Part shown: positions 4,896 through 5,345 of the stretch, piece by piece
Numbering within the stretch: position 1 is the stretch's first letter
Layout of the letters: the number at the start of each line of letters is the position of its first letter
From: Cyanobacteria bacterium HKST-UBA02
Lineage (GTDB): Bacteria > Cyanobacteriota > Vampirovibrionia > Obscuribacterales > Obscuribacteraceae
Direction of reading: 5' to 3'
Length of the DNA stretch: 5,345 nucleotides
Assembly (NCBI GenBank): GCA_020431945.1
Contig: JAGQHH010000417.1
Coordinates: 1 to 5,345, forward strand
Translations under genes and position numbers: made by a program
Notes under the pieces: model-generated
What the model was told of the DNA's origin: nothing
Databases searched by the model: none
The model's input: the letters and a program-made list of their open reading frames with translations, nothing else

Positions 4896-5345
4896 ATGCA
4901 AAGTCCCGAGACACCGCCCGGCGATCTCATACAGAAGCTGGGGGACCGTTACGGCACCCTCGAATATCTGGCCCGTGGCGGCATGGGAGCAATCTATACC
5001 GCCCGGGATCTGGTCCTCGATCGGAAAGTAGCCATCAAAGTCCTGGTCTACAGCGAGTCGGAAGACAGGCATCTGGTCAGGTTCCAGAGAGAAGCCCGGA
5101 CCGCAAGCCGGCTCTCCCATCCTAATATAGTGAAGACCATGGACTTCGGTATCACCGAAGCCAACAAACCTTATCTGATCATGGAGTATGTAGAAGGCGA
5201 AAACCTGAGCGAGATACTCGAGAGCAAAGGCACCCTGGACTGGGAGCCGGCACTCTCTCTTACTATTCAAATCGGCAAGGCGATCGCATATGCCCATTCG
5301 AAATCAGTCACCCACCGCGATCTCAAGCCATCGAACATTCTCATC
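4896..5345 (+). CDS. Hanks-type Ser/Thr protein kinase, N-terminal part
   Basis: The first 150 codons of a PknB-like eukaryotic-type Ser/Thr kinase run off the right edge. Subdomains in order are: glycine loop LARGGMGAIYTARD (25-38), with Ala26 in place of the first Gly; VAIKVL with ATP-binding Lys48; helix-C Glu66 in FQREAR; LSHPNIVKTMDFG (73-85); the hinge LIMEYVEGENL (94-104); and the catalytic loop HRDLKPSN with Asp142, Lys144 and Asn147. All key residues of an active kinase are present up to the cut; the DFG motif, activation loop and any C-terminal membrane or sensor domain lie outside the window. The kinase domain begins about 17 residues in, after a short leader. The ATG at 4896 is three bases past the hydrolase stop and lacks a good ribosome site, so it is probably co-transcribed and coupled. 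Its substrates and signal cannot be inferred here. Confidence 0.93.
   Translation, partial: MQSPETPPGDLIQKLGDRYGTLEYLARGGMGAIYTARDLVLDRKVAIKVLVYSESEDRHLVRFQREARTASRLSHPNIVKTMDFGITEANKPYLIMEYVEGENLSEILESKGTLDWEPALSLTIQIGKAIAYAHSKSVTHRDLKPSNILI

Noticed and set aside
4712..5125. 137-codon + strand frame spanning the hydrolase end and kinase start
   Set aside because: It is an alternative frame of two genes with strong family motifs; its Arg/Ser/Pro-rich translation is typical of an out-of-frame shadow.
1..5345. A novel defence system, mobile element, CRISPR array or RNA gene
   Set aside because: Apart from the 68-base gap at 3901-3968, the sequence is accounted for by recognised genes. No repeat array, terminal repeats, integrase or transposase, or tRNA-like fold was seen on either strand.

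Overview
The window reads entirely on the + strand. It covers the 3' part of a SUF iron-sulfur cluster assembly operon, followed by a second, separate gene pair. By eye the DNA is moderately GC-rich (roughly 55-60%), with genes packed tightly or overlapping. SufU in place of SufE, a small Rieske ferredoxin in the operon and a PknB-type kinase nearby suggest a bacterium of the Gram-positive/Terrabacteria kind (Actinobacteria, Chloroflexi, Deinococcus, non-photosynthetic Cyanobacteria relatives) or a similar environmental phylum. I cannot name a taxon from this sequence alone.

Layout: 1-189 is the last 62 codons of sufB. 196-1554 is sufD. 1551-1868 is a Rieske-type [2Fe-2S] ferredoxin. 1865-3148 is the cysteine desulfurase sufS. 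3135-3584 is the sulfur-acceptor protein sufU. 3592-3900 is a MIP18/DUF59 protein resembling SufT. Spacing runs +6, -4, -4, -14 and +7 nt, so these genes almost certainly form one mRNA with translational coupling. sufC, which normally accompanies sufB and sufD, is not in the window and presumably lies upstream.

The 68-nt gap at 3901-3968 holds a perfect 8-bp inverted repeat with a 4-nt loop. It may be a weak terminator or an operator, and it overlaps a possible sigma70-like promoter. Next comes a nucleoside hydrolase (about 3969-4892). Its conserved N-terminal Asp motif lies upstream of the first ordinary start codon, which points to a CTG start at 3969 or a damaged start. Three nt after it begins a Hanks-type Ser/Thr protein kinase (4896 to the window end, truncated after the HRDLKPSN catalytic loop).

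How the genes work together: SufS takes sulfur from cysteine as a persulfide, and zinc-bound SufU accepts it and passes it to the SufB-SufC-SufD scaffold. The SufT-like protein probably helps deliver or mature clusters, and the Rieske protein is a plausible electron carrier or cluster-containing client. The hydrolase and kinase have no obvious biochemical link to SUF. I found no mobile element, CRISPR array, tRNA or rRNA. The core is a familiar system, and the observations worth a second look are local ones.
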